Notes: generated by a model from the letters alone, not told the origin. DNA of 64,000 nucleotides from Pseudomonas sp. SLFW (GCF_009905615.1 NZ_JAAAKW010000006.1:1-64000); one strand, 5' to 3'. Shown: positions 1-10,801, counted from the stretch's first letter. A program made the numbers and translations.

Positions 1-5
1 GGCGA

Positions 6-33
6 ATTCTACAGCGTTACAACTTGCTGTCAA
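6..33 (-). promoter_or_regulatory. rRNA operon promoter P2 (leftward)
   Basis: A second minus-strand promoter lies about 150 bases downstream of P1: a perfect TTGACA -35 (28-33), again a 16-base spacer, and TAGAAT as -10 (6-11) followed by TCGCC. Two strong promoters of the same geometry in tandem, pointing the same way, are a hallmark of rRNA operons. The transcribed genes are beyond the left edge. Confidence 0.75.
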
Positions 34-154
34 CCACCTTTTTCACCGCTGTCGATTCGAACACCAGAACCGAAGCATTTCTTCGCTATCCTGAACCTGT
101 AACTCGTTGATCTTCAAGGAGTTTTCGGTTCCGACTGCGCCGGAAGTGGGGCGA

Positions 155-182
155 ATTATAGACACATCCGGAGGGGCGTCAA
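155..182 (-). promoter_or_regulatory. rRNA operon promoter P1 (leftward)
   Basis: On the minus strand a TTGACG -35 box (177-182) and a perfect TATAAT -10 box (155-160) are 16 bases apart, followed by a GC-rich stretch (ATTCGCCCC). A 16-base spacer and GC-rich discriminator are typical of ribosomal RNA promoters. In P. aeruginosa a 16S-23S-5S operon follows the tyrosyl-tRNA synthetase gene tyrZ, which fits a ribosomal operon just left of this window. The boxes are seen directly; the rRNA assignment is inference from promoter type and gene order. Confidence 0.78.
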
Positions 183-197
183 GCACTTATTTAAACT

Positions 198-1397
198 TTA
201 TTCCAAATTCAACGTAACACGCCCAAACGCCTTCTTGCCGGCCTGACAAACATGGGTCGCGCCTACTTTAAAGACAAAGCCACGATCAACCACTTCGCCA
301 TCTATACGCACACCACCAGACGCCAACAGGTCGCGAGCAACCGCAGCGTTCTTCACCAACCCTGCCTTATTAAGGATGGCGCCGATTGGCATGTCTTCAG
401 TCGCTGACACCGATATCTCAGGCAAGTCTTCAGGCAGCTCGCCATCTTTCATCCGGTTGCCCGCAGAACGGTGCGCAGACGCAGCAGCCTCTTCACCATG
501 AAAACGCGCCACGATTTCTTCCGCCAGCTTGATCTTGATGTCCCGGGGATTCACGCCGGCTTCGCAATCAGCCTTGAAGCCTTCGATCTCTTCCATGGAG
601 CGGAAGCTCAGCAGCTCGAAGTAGCGCCACATCAGTGCGTCAGGAATAGAAACGAGCTTGCTGTACATAATGCCCGGCGCTTCCTGGATGCCGACGTAGT
701 TACCCAACGACTTGGACATCTTCTTCACGCCATCCAGACCTTCAAGCAACGGCATGGTCAGCACGCACTGCGCATCCTGACCATAAGCACGCTGCAGCTC
801 ACGCCCCATGAGAAGGTTGAATTTCTGATCGGTGCCGCCCAGCTCGACATCAGCACGCAGCGCGACCGAGTCGTAACCCTGGACCAGCGGATAGAGGAAT
901 TCATGAATGGCGATGGACTGGTTCGACTTGTAGCGCTTGTCGAAGTCGTCGCGCTCCAACATACGCGCCACTGTGTACTGCGACGAGAGACGGATAAAAT
1001 CGGCCGGACTCAACTGATCCATCCAGGTGGAGTTGAACGCCACCTCGGTTTTAGCTGGATCAAGAATCTTGAAGACCTGAGCTTTATAAGTCTCGGCGTA
1101 ATCGAGCACCTGCTCACGGGTGAGCGGCGGACGCGTGGCACTTTTGCCGCTCGGGTCGCCGATCATGCCGGTGAAATCGCCAATCAGAAAGATGACCTGA
1201 TGGCCCAACTCCTGGAACTGCCGGAGCTTATTAATAAGCACCGTGTGACCCAAGTGCAGGTCAGGGGCCGTAGGATCGAAACCGGCCTTGATGCGCAGTG
1301 GCTGACCACGCTTAAGCTTCGCGACCAGTTCGGACTCGACCAGGAGTTCATCTGCACCACGCTTGATCAGCGCGAGCTGCTCTTCAACCGACTTCAT
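198..1397 (-). CDS. tyrS: Tyrosyl-tRNA synthetase
   Basis: Charges tRNA-Tyr with tyrosine in the cytoplasm. The 399-residue product has the class I signature HLGH at residues 48-51 (the HIGH motif), the KMSKS loop in [11 protein letters not shown] at about residue 230, and a C-terminal S4-type RNA-binding domain. The ATG at 1397 ([10 protein letters not shown]) is chosen because the family starts there; an upstream in-frame extension to 1460 has no family counterpart. Length and the KMSKS form fit the TyrZ-type enzyme common in Pseudomonas. It is divergent from the M23 peptidase gene and its 3' end abuts the leftward rRNA promoters. Confidence 0.97.
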   Translation of the reverse strand: MKSVEEQLALIKRGADELLVESELVAKLKRGQPLRIKAGFDPTAPDLHLGHTVLINKLRQFQELGHQVIFLIGDFTGMIGDPSGKSATRPPLTREQVLDYAETYKAQVFKILDPAKTEVAFNSTWMDQLSPADFIRLSSQYTVARMLERDDFDKRYKSNQSIAIHEFLYPLVQGYDSVALRADVELGGTDQKFNLLMGRELQRAYGQDAQCVLTMPLLEGLDGVKKMSKSLGNYVGIQEAPGIMYSKLVSIPDALMWRYFELLSFRSMEEIEGFKADCEAGVNPRDIKIKLAEEIVARFHGEEAAASAHRSAGNRMKDGELPEDLPEISVSATEDMPIGAILNKAGLVKNAAVARDLLASGGVRIDGEVVDRGFVFKVGATHVCQAGKKAFGRVTLNLE

Positions 1398-1509
1398 TTC
1401 AGCCCCGTAATGCCTTATTTCAAAGGGAAACAACCATACAAGATCACCGCCCAAATACAAGTTCTGGCAACAGATGCTCGACGAATCAGGGAACGATCCG
1501 AACGTAAGC

Positions 1510-1538
1510 TTGCCTCAGGCAGGATTTGGTTATATTTT
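1510..1538 (+). promoter_or_regulatory. Candidate sigma-70 promoter for the M23 peptidase-anmK operon
   Basis: TTGCCT at 1510-1515 and TATTTT at 1533-1538 are 17 bases apart, in a locally AT-rich stretch about 70 bases before the peptidase start codon. The boxes are imperfect, and nearby TATATT or TATACA could serve as -10 instead. This is a plausible site, not a proven one. Confidence 0.35.
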
Positions 1539-1609
1539 ATACAGTTATTTCATCTTCATCATGTCATTCATCTTTTCCATTTCATCTTTTTTCAAAGTCA
1601 AAATTACCT

Positions 1610-3052
1610 ATGAACGACACTCCGCCTAAAGCGCCTCCGCTTTATCCGAAGAGCCACCTGCTTGCAGCCAGCGGTATCGCTGCCCTGCTGAGCCTGGCCC
1701 TTCTGGTTTTTCCATCCAGTGATGTCGAAGCCAAGAAAACCAACCTGAGCCTCGAACTGGACACACCGGTCGATCAACTCAAGCAACAAGAAGACGCTCA
1801 AACGCAGTCTCAAGCCACAGAGTCCTCCACAGATTCCCCTTTTGCGCAGATCGACAACAACGCAGATGAGCCGGAAGACACCGCCAGCACTGCGCCAGCC
1901 GCCACTCCTGACAAACCCGAAAAGGAAGTCGCCGCGGCTGCAAAAAGCCCAACTCATCGGGAAGTCGTGGTCTCCAAGGGCGATACCCTCTCTACCCTTT
2001 TCGAGAAAGTCGGCCTTCCACCCGCCGCTGTCCATGAAGTGATTGCCAGCAACAAGCAGGCCAAGCAATTCAGCCAACTGAAAAATGGGCAAATCCTGCA
2101 GTTCGAGCTATCGCCCGAGGGCAAGCTCAAACAACTGCACAGCAAGCTCAACGACCTGGAAAGCATCAGTCTGTCGAGAACCGACAAGGGCTACACTTTT
2201 ACTCGTGATGTCAGCAAACCCAACGTACGCACCGCGTATGTCCACGGCGTCATCAGCAACTCCCTGTCGCAATCGGCGCAGCGAGCGGGCCTGAGCCACA
2301 GCATGACAATGGATATGGCCAACATCTTCGGCTATGACGTGGACTTCGCGCAGGACATCCGCAAGGGTGACGAATTCGACGTGATCTACGAGCAAAAAGT
2401 TGTCAACGGCAAGACCGTCGGCACCGGCAATATCCTGTCTGCTCGTTTCACGAACCGCGGTAAGAGCTATACCGCCGTGCGCTACACCAACAAACAAGGC
2501 AATACCAACTACTACACCGCCGAAGGCAACAGCATGCGCAAGGCATTCATCCGCACACCGGTTGAATATGCTCGCATCAGCTCCTTGTTTTCGATGGGCC
2601 GCAAGCACCCGATCCTGAACAAGATCCGCGCCCATAAAGGCATCGACTATGCTGCACCACGGGGCACACCGATCAAGGCGACAGGCGATGGGAAAGTGAT
2701 TCTGGCGGGTCGCCGTGGCGGTTACGGCAACACCGTAATCATTCAGCACGGCGAGACTTACCGCACGCTGTACGGCCACATGCAAGGATTCGCCAAGGGC
2801 ATCCAGAACGGCTCCAGCGTCAAGCAAGGCCAGGTCATCGGCTATATTGGAACAACCGGCCTGTCGACAGGTCCGCATGTACATTATGAGTTCCAGGTAA
2901 ATGGCGTTCACGTTGACCCGTTGGGTCAGAAGCTGCCAATGGCAGACCCGATCGCCAAGTCCGAAAAACAGCGGTTCATGCAGGAAAGCCAACCTCTTAT
3001 GGCGCGCATGGACCAGGAAAAGGCCACCATGCTGGCCTCGAGTAAGCGCTGA
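1610..3052 (+). CDS. M23 family murein DD-endopeptidase, MepM-like
   Basis: Predicted periplasmic, membrane-anchored peptidoglycan hydrolase of 480 residues. A single N-terminal membrane segment (about 17-35) is followed by a low-complexity Ser/Thr/Glu/Pro linker, a LysM-like/OapA-type domain (about 117-168) and a C-terminal LytM domain. The zinc and catalytic motifs are intact: HxxxD (H342, D346) and HxH (H423, H425). The start at 1610 (MNDTPPKAPP) puts the membrane segment at the usual distance; an upstream in-frame extension from 1526 is unlikely. It ends three bases before anmK, so a murein-cleaving enzyme is probably co-transcribed with a murein-recycling kinase. Confidence 0.9.
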   Translation: MNDTPPKAPPLYPKSHLLAASGIAALLSLALLVFPSSDVEAKKTNLSLELDTPVDQLKQQEDAQTQSQATESSTDSPFAQIDNNADEPEDTASTAPAATPDKPEKEVAAAAKSPTHREVVVSKGDTLSTLFEKVGLPPAAVHEVIASNKQAKQFSQLKNGQILQFELSPEGKLKQLHSKLNDLESISLSRTDKGYTFTRDVSKPNVRTAYVHGVISNSLSQSAQRAGLSHSMTMDMANIFGYDVDFAQDIRKGDEFDVIYEQKVVNGKTVGTGNILSARFTNRGKSYTAVRYTNKQGNTNYYTAEGNSMRKAFIRTPVEYARISSLFSMGRKHPILNKIRAHKGIDYAAPRGTPIKATGDGKVILAGRRGGYGNTVIIQHGETYRTLYGHMQGFAKGIQNGSSVKQGQVIGYIGTTGLSTGPHVHYEFQVNGVHVDPLGQKLPMADPIAKSEKQRFMQESQPLMARMDQEKATMLASSKR

Positions 3053-4147
<1,095 letters not shown>

Positions 4148-4164
4148 TCCAAAAACCAGAATGC

Positions 4165-4192
4165 AAAACGCCGCGCATCTGCGCGGCGTTTT
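4165..4192. terminator. Bidirectional terminator between anmK and erpA
   Basis: A perfect inverted repeat, AAAACGCCGCGCA and TGCGCGGCGTTTT, with a two-base loop. The A and T runs flank a GC stem, so it can act in both directions and closes both convergent genes. Confidence 0.85.
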
Positions 4193-4209
4193 CGCTTACA
4201 GCGAATGAC

Positions 4210-4560
4210 TCAGATCGAGAACGATGAACCACAGCCGCATGTCGTCGCGGCATTCGGGTTCTTGATCACGAAGCGAGAGCCTTCGAGACCTTCCTGATAG
4301 TCCACTTCGGCGCCCGCCAGGTACTGGAAGCTCATCGGGTCAACCACCAGGCTGACGCCTTCGCGCTCAACGATGGTGTCATCATCGGCCACGTCTTCAT
4401 CGAAGGTAAAACCGTACTGGAAGCCGGAACAACCACCGCCAGTCACGAAAACCCGCAACTTCAGGCGATCATTGCCCTCTTCATCGACCAGGGTTTTCAC
4501 TTTGTGCGCTGCACCGTGCGTGAATTCCAGAGCCGTAGGTGTGAAGGTTTCAACACTCAT
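4210..4560 (-). CDS. erpA: Iron-sulfur cluster insertion protein ErpA
   Basis: A-type carrier that delivers iron-sulfur clusters to apoproteins such as those of isoprenoid synthesis. The 116-residue product has the three conserved cysteines of the family: C44 in GGGCSGF, and C108 and C110 in the C-terminal [11 protein letters not shown]. The ATG at 4560 is preceded by a GGGAG ribosome-binding site at good distance; a longer frame to 4590 is not supported. It is a single gene, convergent with anmK. Confidence 0.95.
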   Translation of the reverse strand: MSVETFTPTALEFTHGAAHKVKTLVDEEGNDRLKLRVFVTGGGCSGFQYGFTFDEDVADDDTIVEREGVSLVVDPMSFQYLAGAEVDYQEGLEGSRFVIKNPNAATTCGCGSSFSI

Positions 4561-4639
4561 GCTCAATATCTCCCGGCGGTAAGCCGTCATAATGCGTAAT
4601 GACGGGCATTATCCACTTCTCCTACAAAATCGGTCAACT

Positions 4640-4738
4640 ATTGTGAAAGCAGCCACGAGCTGCGAGCGACAAGCTGCAAGCGAGAGCTTGCGATCCCGCC
4701 CGACCTCGGAGCTTGCCGCTTACCGCTCGACGCAGCTT
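4640..4738. repeat. Degenerate AGCTGCAAGC-type repeat between erpA and argC
   Basis: The stretch between the erpA 5' side and the argC 3' end has overlapping copies of short units such as GAGCTGCGAGC, CAAGCTGCAAGC and GAGAGCTTGC. Similar units recur between prkA and yeaH (44038-44170). It is noncoding in both places; units are too degenerate to define exact borders. Confidence 0.5.
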
Positions 4739-5773
4739 TTATGGAAGCAAAGCTGCGTGGGACAGGCCCAGACGCTCGTCCAGTTCAAACATGATGTTCA
4801 TGTTCTGCACGGCTTGCCCCGATGCGCCTTTGACCAGGTTGTCGATGACCGACAGCACGACCACCAGATCGCCACCCTGAGGACGGTGCACTGCAATCCG
4901 GCAGACGTTAGCGCCACGCACGCTGCGGGTTTCCGGGTGGCTGCCAGCGGGCATGACGTCGACGAACGGTTCGTTGGCGTAGCGTTTTTCGAACAGCGCC
5001 TGCAGGTCGACAGACTTATCCACAACCGTTGAATACAGGGTGGCGTGAATGCCACGAATCATCGGCGTCAGATGAGGCACAAACGTCAAACCGATATCGC
5101 CACCGGCTGCTCGGCGCAGGCCCTGGCTGATTTCCGGCAGGTGACGGTGGCCTTTCACGGCATACGCCTTGAAGCTCTCGCTGGTTTCGGCATAGAGCGA
5201 ACCCACGCTTGCGCCACGGCCCGCACCGCTGATGCCGGATTTGCAGTCAGCGATCAGTCGGGTTGGATCGGCCAGACCCGCTTCCAGCAACGGCAAGAAA
5301 CCCAATTGAGCGGCGGTAGGGTAGCAACCCGGTACAGCAATCAGCCGCGCAGCTTTGATTTTCTCGCGATTGACTTCCGGCAGACCGTACACCGCCTCAG
5401 GCAGCAGCTCTGGCGCGCCGTGCGGCTGGTTGTACCACTTGGCCCATTCGTCCGCGTCTTGCAGGCGGAAATCGGCGGAAAGGTCGATGACCTTGGTGCC
5501 CGCGGCCAGCAGCTCGCCCGCCAAAGCGTGCGCCACGCCATGCGGTGTGGCGAAAAAGACCACGTCACACGCGCCCAGTACCTTCACGTCCGGCACGCTG
5601 AATGCCAGGCCGTCGTAGTGGCCGCGCAGGTTCGGATACATGTCAGCCACCGGCAGACCTGCTTCGGAACGCGAGGTGATCGCGACCACTTCAGCTTCTG
5701 GATGCTGTGCCAAAAGACGCAGCAACTCGACGCCGGTGTAACCCGTGCCACCGACGATACCGACCTTGACCAT
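4739..5773 (-). CDS. argC: N-acetyl-gamma-glutamyl-phosphate reductase
   Basis: NADPH-dependent third step of arginine synthesis, giving N-acetylglutamate semialdehyde. The 344-residue protein has the Rossmann motif GGTGYTG (8-14), the catalytic cysteine C150 in VPGCYPT, and the KSGISGAGR and GHRHLPE segments of the type 1 enzyme. A GAGGGG ribosome-binding site precedes the ATG. It is divergent from hemJ, an arrangement I recall from other Pseudomonas genomes. Confidence 0.96.
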   Translation of the reverse strand: MVKVGIVGGTGYTGVELLRLLAQHPEAEVVAITSRSEAGLPVADMYPNLRGHYDGLAFSVPDVKVLGACDVVFFATPHGVAHALAGELLAAGTKVIDLSADFRLQDADEWAKWYNQPHGAPELLPEAVYGLPEVNREKIKAARLIAVPGCYPTAAQLGFLPLLEAGLADPTRLIADCKSGISGAGRGASVGSLYAETSESFKAYAVKGHRHLPEISQGLRRAAGGDIGLTFVPHLTPMIRGIHATLYSTVVDKSVDLQALFEKRYANEPFVDVMPAGSHPETRSVRGANVCRIAVHRPQGGDLVVVLSVIDNLVKGASGQAVQNMNIMFELDERLGLSHAALLP

Positions 5774-5906
5774 AACGTGCCCCTCAACGAAACCACTGGA
5801 AAGCCGCAGATGATAGGAGTCCAGAGCCTGCGGGACAACCGTGAACGTGACGTACGGGCACCCATGCCACTACTATTTGCGCCACCGTGATTGTGGAAAC
5901 TTAAAA

Positions 5907-6326
5907 ATGCTCTGGATTAAAGCGCTGCACATCGTCTCGATGGTCTGCTGGTTCGCCGGCCTGTTCTACCTCCCTCGCCTGTTCGTTTACCACGCCATGA
6001 GCGAAGACGCCGTCAGCCGTGAGCGATTCTGCACCATGGAGCGCAAGCTCTATCGAGGCATCATGGGCCCTGCGATGATCGGCACGCTGGTGTTTGGCAT
6101 CTGGCTGATTACACTCATCCCCGGCTACCTCCAACAGGGCTGGATGCACGCCAAGCTGACACTGGTCGTGATCCTGATCGGCTATCACCATATGTGTGGC
6201 GCTCAGGTCAAACGCTTCGCCCGGGGGGAGAATGGCCGCAGCCACGTGTTCTACCGCTGGTTCAACGAAATTCCCGTACTGATTCTGCTGGCGATCGTCA
6301 TCTTGGTCGTGGTCAAGCCATTCTGA
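5907..6326 (+). CDS. hemJ: Protoporphyrinogen IX oxidase HemJ
   Basis: Small polytopic membrane enzyme that oxidises protoporphyrinogen IX to protoporphyrin IX in heme synthesis. The 139-residue product starts MLWIKALHIVSM, with the conserved N-terminal histidine at residue 8, has about four hydrophobic segments, and carries the YRGIMGPAM and HAKLTLV motifs of the UPF0093/HemJ family. The ATG at 5907 is preferred over an in-frame start at 5841, which would add a charged extension before the first membrane segment. Divergent from argC. Confidence 0.9.
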   Translation: MLWIKALHIVSMVCWFAGLFYLPRLFVYHAMSEDAVSRERFCTMERKLYRGIMGPAMIGTLVFGIWLITLIPGYLQQGWMHAKLTLVVILIGYHHMCGAQVKRFARGENGRSHVFYRWFNEIPVLILLAIVILVVVKPF

Positions 6327-6371
6327 TCCCAGTGCACTAGACGCCTCTAACCCAAGACAAGGAAGCCAAGC

Positions 6372-7292
6372 ATGGCAGAACACTTCAAGATCGTTTTCGA
6401 AGGACAGCTGCGAACGGGTGTGGACCTGGAAACCGCTCGCCTCAATCTCGCGCAATTGTTCAAGAGTGATGTGTCCGGTATCGATCGGCTATTCACCGGT
6501 AAACCGATGACGGTCAAACGTGGCCTGACCCGTGATGATGCGCAGCGGTATTTGAAGGCATTGAATGATGCCGGTGTCGAAGCCCGGATCGAGCCAGAAC
6601 AACCTGTCGCCTGGACGCTGGAAGAAATCGAAGAGCCCGCTCAGGCGAAGCCGGCGTTCGAGCCAGCTGCGTCGCCTTATGCGCCGCCCCGTGCATCGGT
6701 GACCACCGAGTGGCCAACCGAAGGCGAATTGAAAGTCTTCACTGTTCAGGGTCGTATCGGACGCCTGCGTTATCTGGCGTGGTCAATGGTGCTGAGCTTC
6801 GTGGCGATGCTGCTTGCGGCCTTGTGTTTTGGGGTGTTGAGCATGTCGCTGGTGGCTGGAGGACTGCTGGCCACCGTGCTGGTTATCGTCTTCCTTGTGG
6901 TGAGCATTCAGATGGGCGCTCAGCGCCTCCACGACGCGGGGTGGTCCGCGTGGCTGTTGCTGCTGAATCTGATACCCCTGGTGAACAGCGTTTTTCCACT
7001 GCTCATGATGGTGATCCCGGGCAACGCGGGCCCTAACCGTTACGGGCCGCCACCTCCCAAAAACACCCGAGCGGTGAAAGTTCTCGCCGTGCTTTGGGTC
7101 GTTTTCCTTGCTCTGGTGTTCGTCGCAGCGCTCTTGGGCGGCTTCCACAAAGTCAAAGAGGAAGTCAAAGCCACAACCGGCGAATATGAACAATCGTTGC
7201 CTTATGACGACGACTCGGACCAGGCCACACCCGATGTACAGGTTGACCCCGCAACGCCTCCCGATGCAGGCGACGGCGACGACGATCAATAA
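6372..7292 (+). CDS. DUF805 membrane protein
   Basis: Function unknown. The 306-residue protein has a soluble N-terminal part of about 90 residues resembling a small repeat-binding fold (FKIVFEGQLRTGVDLETAR), a proline-rich linker, then a DUF805 domain with three to four hydrophobic segments and the family phrases GRIGRLRYLAW, GAQRLHDAGWSAW and PGNAGPNRYGPPP. The C-terminal tail is very acidic (DDDSD, GDGDDDQ). It is the same direction as hemJ and the SDR gene; a ribosome-binding site (AAGGAAG) precedes the ATG. Confidence 0.85.
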   Translation: MAEHFKIVFEGQLRTGVDLETARLNLAQLFKSDVSGIDRLFTGKPMTVKRGLTRDDAQRYLKALNDAGVEARIEPEQPVAWTLEEIEEPAQAKPAFEPAASPYAPPRASVTTEWPTEGELKVFTVQGRIGRLRYLAWSMVLSFVAMLLAALCFGVLSMSLVAGGLLATVLVIVFLVVSIQMGAQRLHDAGWSAWLLLLNLIPLVNSVFPLLMMVIPGNAGPNRYGPPPPKNTRAVKVLAVLWVVFLALVFVAALLGGFHKVKEEVKATTGEYEQSLPYDDDSDQATPDVQVDPATPPDAGDGDDDQ

Positions 7293-7343
7293 CTGCTTGA
7301 TCGCATGGAAGCGGTCTCGACATTTGCAACATTGGAGAACTGC

Positions 7344-8129
7344 ATGACCCGTTACGCCCTGGTCACAGGCGCATCCAGCGGCATTGGCCTGGCCATGGCC
7401 GAAGCCCTGGCCCGCCGTGGCCGAAATCTGATTCTGGTTTCCCGCCATCGGGACATGCTGGAAAGCATCGCGCTTGAGTTCACCCAGCGTTTCGGCGTTG
7501 AGGTGCTGTTCCGAGCCTGTGATCTGGGCGAGCCGCTGCGGCTGTCAGGTTTTTTGCTGGAGCTGGAAGAGGGGGAACGCCAGATCGACCTGTTGGTGAA
7601 CTGCGCAGGCATCGGCAACAGCGGTCCGTTTCTTGCGCAAGAATGGGCGCAGGAGCAGGACCTGCTGGACCTCAACGTGCTGGCGCTTACCCGTCTCTGC
7701 CACACCGTCGGCAACCTGATGGCGGTGCAAGGTGGGGGGCAAATTCTCAATGTGTCTTCGATCATGGGCTTTCAGCCCGGGCCATGGATGAGCACGTACG
7801 CCGCGAGCAAGGCTTTCGTGCTGCATTTTTCCGAAGGGTTGCGCGAAGAGTTGAAAAAGACCGGCGTGAAGATATCCGTGCTGTGCCCCGGCCCTACGCG
7901 AACGTCGTTCTTCAGAACCGCGCAGCTCAACGCGGACAAGTTCACCAACGATAAAACCATGAGCGCCGAAGAGATCGCGCTGTATACCGTCCGTGCGCTC
8001 GACAAAAATCGCGCGGTGATCGTGCCGGGCTGGCGAAACCGCTTCCTGACTCGCCTGCCTCGCTACGCCGGGCGCTGGATGACGCGGAAAATCTGGGGGT
8101 CGATCCTCAAGTCACGCACATCCGTCTGA
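7344..8129 (+). CDS. Short-chain dehydrogenase/reductase
   Basis: NAD(P)-dependent oxidoreductase of the classical SDR family; substrate not predictable. The 261-residue product has the cofactor motif TGASSGIG (8-15), NCAG (87-90), the active-site serine near residue 138-139 (NVSSIMG) and the YxxxK pair Y152/K156. The ATG at 7344 is set by a GGAGA box six bases upstream; a longer frame from 7305 lacks one. Confidence 0.88.
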   Translation: MTRYALVTGASSGIGLAMAEALARRGRNLILVSRHRDMLESIALEFTQRFGVEVLFRACDLGEPLRLSGFLLELEEGERQIDLLVNCAGIGNSGPFLAQEWAQEQDLLDLNVLALTRLCHTVGNLMAVQGGGQILNVSSIMGFQPGPWMSTYAASKAFVLHFSEGLREELKKTGVKISVLCPGPTRTSFFRTAQLNADKFTNDKTMSAEEIALYTVRALDKNRAVIVPGWRNRFLTRLPRYAGRWMTRKIWGSILKSRTSV

Positions 8130-8216
8130 CCGGCTAAGGAAGAACAAACGGCTGGGCGTGAACCGACACGCTCAGTACACTCGTCCCACCCCTCTCGAAA
8201 ACGGAGCAACAAGGCT

Positions 8217-8555
8217 GTGGAGACTCTGTTCACCAAGATCATCAACCGGGAAATTCCGGCTAAGATCATCTACGAAGACGATCAAGTGCTGGCGTTTCAC
8301 GACATCGCCCCCCAAGCGCCGGTGCATTTTCTGGTCATCCCGAAAAAGCCCATCGCGACCCTCAATGACGTGACCGAAGAAGACAAAGGCTTGCTGGGCC
8401 ACATTCTCTTCACCGCGCAGCGCCTGGCCAAGGAGCAAGGTTGCGAGGACGGTTTCCGCGTGGTGATGAACACCAACGAGAAAGGCGGCCAGACCGTCTA
8501 TCACATTCACATGCACGTGCTGGGCAAGCGTCAAATGACTTGGCCGCCGGGCTGA
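8217..8555 (+). CDS. HIT family (HINT-like) nucleotide-binding protein
   Basis: Purine nucleotide phosphoramidase-type protein of 112 residues. It has the histidine triad HIHMH (H96, H98, H100) and the family opening TLFTKIINREIPAKIIYEDD. The start is GTG at 8217, preceded by a GGAG box about 11 bases upstream; the alignment with HINT proteins begins at this residue. Exact substrate in the cell is unknown. Confidence 0.93.
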   Translation: METLFTKIINREIPAKIIYEDDQVLAFHDIAPQAPVHFLVIPKKPIATLNDVTEEDKGLLGHILFTAQRLAKEQGCEDGFRVVMNTNEKGGQTVYHIHMHVLGKRQMTWPPG

Positions 8556-8679
8556 GTCGCGATTTCAACGACTTACACCCGCCGGGCGTCTATCACGGGC
8601 ATCGGCGGGCTGACACAGGGCAAGCCTCGCCACGGCGATTGAGGTAGACTGGCCGCCGTGGATTTATCCGGAGGTGCCC

Positions 8680-9327
8680 ATGGCTACCGAACGTCACTAC
8701 TCCCCTATCGACCGCTTCCTGCTCCAGGCCGATGCCGCGATGAAGACGCTGCTGCCCGCCAGCGCGCATGCTCATCGCCCTTCCCCCGCCATCGTGCAAC
8801 CCGACACCAAGATGAATGAGACCGACGCAAAACACGTCGCTGGGCTCATGCGCATCAACCATACCGGCGAGGTCTGCGCGCAGGCGCTGTACCAGGGCCA
8901 GGCCCTGACCGCGAAGCTGCCGCATGTGCGCAAGGCGATGGAGCACGCCGCCGAGGAAGAGATTGATCACCTGGTGTGGTGCGAACAACGCATTCGCCAG
9001 CTCGGCAGCCATACCAGCGTGCTGAATCCGCTGTTCTACGGCATGTCATTTGGCATCGGCGCGGTGGCCGGTCTGATCAGCGACAAGGTCAGTCTGGGGT
9101 TTGTCGCGGCGACAGAAGATCAGGTTTGCAAGCACCTGAACGAGCATCTGGAGCAATTGCCTATCGAGGACGAGAAATCCCGGGCGATCCTGCAGCAGAT
9201 GCGCACCGACGAAGAGTTACATGCCGAGGGCGCCATCGAAGCGGGCGGTTATCGGTTCCCGGCGCCGGTCAAGTTTGGGATGAGCCTGCTGGCGAAGGTC
9301 ATGACCAAGAGCACCTATCGGGTTTGA
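8680..9327 (+). CDS. coq7: Demethoxyubiquinone hydroxylase
   Basis: Membrane-associated di-iron monooxygenase that performs the last hydroxylation of the ubiquinone ring. The 215-residue protein carries the ferritin-like ligands ExxxE/ExxH (E64 in [11 protein letters not shown]94 and H97 in AEEEIDHL) and a second set in EELHAEGA. The ATG at 8680 lies five bases after a perfect GGAGGT; an in-frame GTG at 8674 overlaps that box and is rejected. Confidence 0.95.
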   Translation: MATERHYSPIDRFLLQADAAMKTLLPASAHAHRPSPAIVQPDTKMNETDAKHVAGLMRINHTGEVCAQALYQGQALTAKLPHVRKAMEHAAEEEIDHLVWCEQRIRQLGSHTSVLNPLFYGMSFGIGAVAGLISDKVSLGFVAATEDQVCKHLNEHLEQLPIEDEKSRAILQQMRTDEELHAEGAIEAGGYRFPAPVKFGMSLLAKVMTKSTYRV

Positions 9328-9357
9328 TCTAAGCGTTGCCGCAGGTTGCCTGCTTTA

Positions 9358-9449
9358 CTGTAGGAGCGAATTCATTCGCGAGACGTAGGTACAGGCGACA
9401 GGAAGGTGTCGAATGTACTGACCTCTCGCGAATAAATTCGCTCCTACAG
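9358..9449. repeat. REP doublet (REPIN), type A copy 1
   Basis: Two 25-base arms, CTGTAGGAGCGAATTCATTC and its continuation GCGAG, in inverted orientation with one mismatch, separated by 42 bases. It lies between coq7 and the OsmC-like gene, at their convergent 3' ends. Confidence 0.9.
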
Positions 9450-9520
9450 GTTTTTGGGCTGCGCTTTGGCTTGCCGGTGATGGCTGCCCCCGCCAGCAAA
9501 TCATTGCGATACAGAGCACC

Positions 9521-9943
9521 TCAACCCAATTCGATGATTTCGTAATCGTGGGTGATTTCGACGCCGGCATTACCCAGCATGATCGACGCCGAGCAATATT
9601 TCTCAGCCGACAGCTCGATCGCACGCTTCACCTGAGTTTCTTTCAGCCCACGCCCCTTGACCACGAAATGCAGGTGGATCTTGGTGAACACCTTCGGGTC
9701 TTCAGTGGCGCGCTCGGCCTCCAGAAACGCTTCGCAGCTTTCAACGGGCTGACGGGCTTTCTTCAGGATGCTGACCACGTCAAAGTTACTGCAACCGCCC
9801 AGGCCGATCAGCACCATCTCCATCGGGCGCACGCCCAAGTTACGGCCGCCGCTCTCGGGTGGGCCGTCCATCACGACCACATGACCGCTGCCCGACTCGC
9901 CGAGGAACATGGCCTCACCCGCCCATTGAATACGCGCTTTCAT
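9521..9943 (-). CDS. OsmC-like (YhfA-type) protein
   Basis: Small alpha/beta protein of the OsmC/Ohr superfamily, 140 residues. It has the typical MEMVLIGLGGCSNFDVVSILKK segment (residues about 41-62) with a single conserved cysteine C51, and a second Cys in the EKYCSAS segment near residue 117, as in thiol-dependent peroxidase members. The true substrate is unknown. The gene is divergent from vfr, as in P. aeruginosa, where I recall the homologue beside vfr. Confidence 0.85.
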   Translation of the reverse strand: MKARIQWAGEAMFLGESGSGHVVVMDGPPESGGRNLGVRPMEMVLIGLGGCSNFDVVSILKKARQPVESCEAFLEAERATEDPKVFTKIHLHFVVKGRGLKETQVKRAIELSAEKYCSASIMLGNAGVEITHDYEIIELG

Positions 9944-10150
9944 CCCCAGGACTCCGATGCTTGAAAAAAGGCGGCCAGCTTAGCACAGGGCCGAGATGTC
10001 GCTGAGTGGACCGGAAATGTCGAGAAGCGACAGAAATGTAGGAAATTTCTGAAAAAAAGGGGAATTGCCGCTGCTGAACTGCGACAAATCGGAAATACTG
10101 CCGATACCTATAAGAATGCCGGAAGGCGCAGTTTTTTACGGGACACACCG

Positions 10151-10795
10151 ATGGTTGTCATGACCCCACCGAACAAAGTGAAACTGCTCGATAAGCTCCT
10201 CCCCCACGCCCAGCGACGACGCTGCGCCGCCAAGACCAACATTATCTGCGCAGGTGAACAGTCCGAGTCGCTGTACTTGATCATCAAGGGTTCCGTCACG
10301 ATTCTGATCGAGGACACTGATGGCCGGGAGATGATCGTCGCTTATCTTAACAGCGGGGATTTCTTCGGCGAACTTGGCTTGTTCCAGCAGGCCAGCACCG
10401 AGCCTCAGCGCAGCGCTTGGGTTCGGACCAAGACCGAGTGCGAAGTGGCCGAGATCAGCTACGCCAAATTCCGCGAGCTGAGCCAGCATGATCCAGAGCT
10501 GATGTACGCCATGGGTGGGCAGATGGCCGAGCGCCTGCGCAATACCACGCGCAAGGTGGGTGATCTGGCGTTTCTCGATGTGACCGGCCGTGTGGCACGC
10601 AGCCTGTTGGACCTGTGCAAACAGCCTGACGCCATGACTCATCCTGACGGCATGCAGATCAAAATAACTCGCCAGGAAATCGGCCGAATCGTAGGTTGCT
10701 CGCGAGAAATGGTCGGTCGCGTGTTGAAGTCGCTGGAAGAACAGAAGCTGGTTCACGTACGCGGCAAGACCATGGTGGTCTTCGGCACGCGCTGA
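10151..10795 (+). CDS. vfr: CRP-family global regulator Vfr
   Basis: cAMP-binding transcription factor of 214 residues, homologue of E. coli CRP. It has the cyclic-nucleotide domain with [10 protein letters not shown] (about 75-84) and the RSAWVR phosphate-binding segment, the long C-helix, and a helix-turn-helix at about 169-193 ([19 protein letters not shown]) that matches Vfr nearly residue for residue as I recall it. Its stop lies six bases from that of the convergent lipoate-ligase-like gene, with no terminator between. Confidence 0.95.
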   Translation: MVVMTPPNKVKLLDKLLPHAQRRRCAAKTNIICAGEQSESLYLIIKGSVTILIEDTDGREMIVAYLNSGDFFGELGLFQQASTEPQRSAWVRTKTECEVAEISYAKFRELSQHDPELMYAMGGQMAERLRNTTRKVGDLAFLDVTGRVARSLLDLCKQPDAMTHPDGMQIKITRQEIGRIVGCSREMVGRVLKSLEEQKLVHVRGKTMVVFGTR

Positions 10796-10801
10796 TCGCC
10801 G

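Noticed and set aside
8674..8679. GTG start for coq7 two codons upstream
   Set aside because: It overlaps the GGAGGT ribosome-binding site; the ATG at 8680 is at the right distance.
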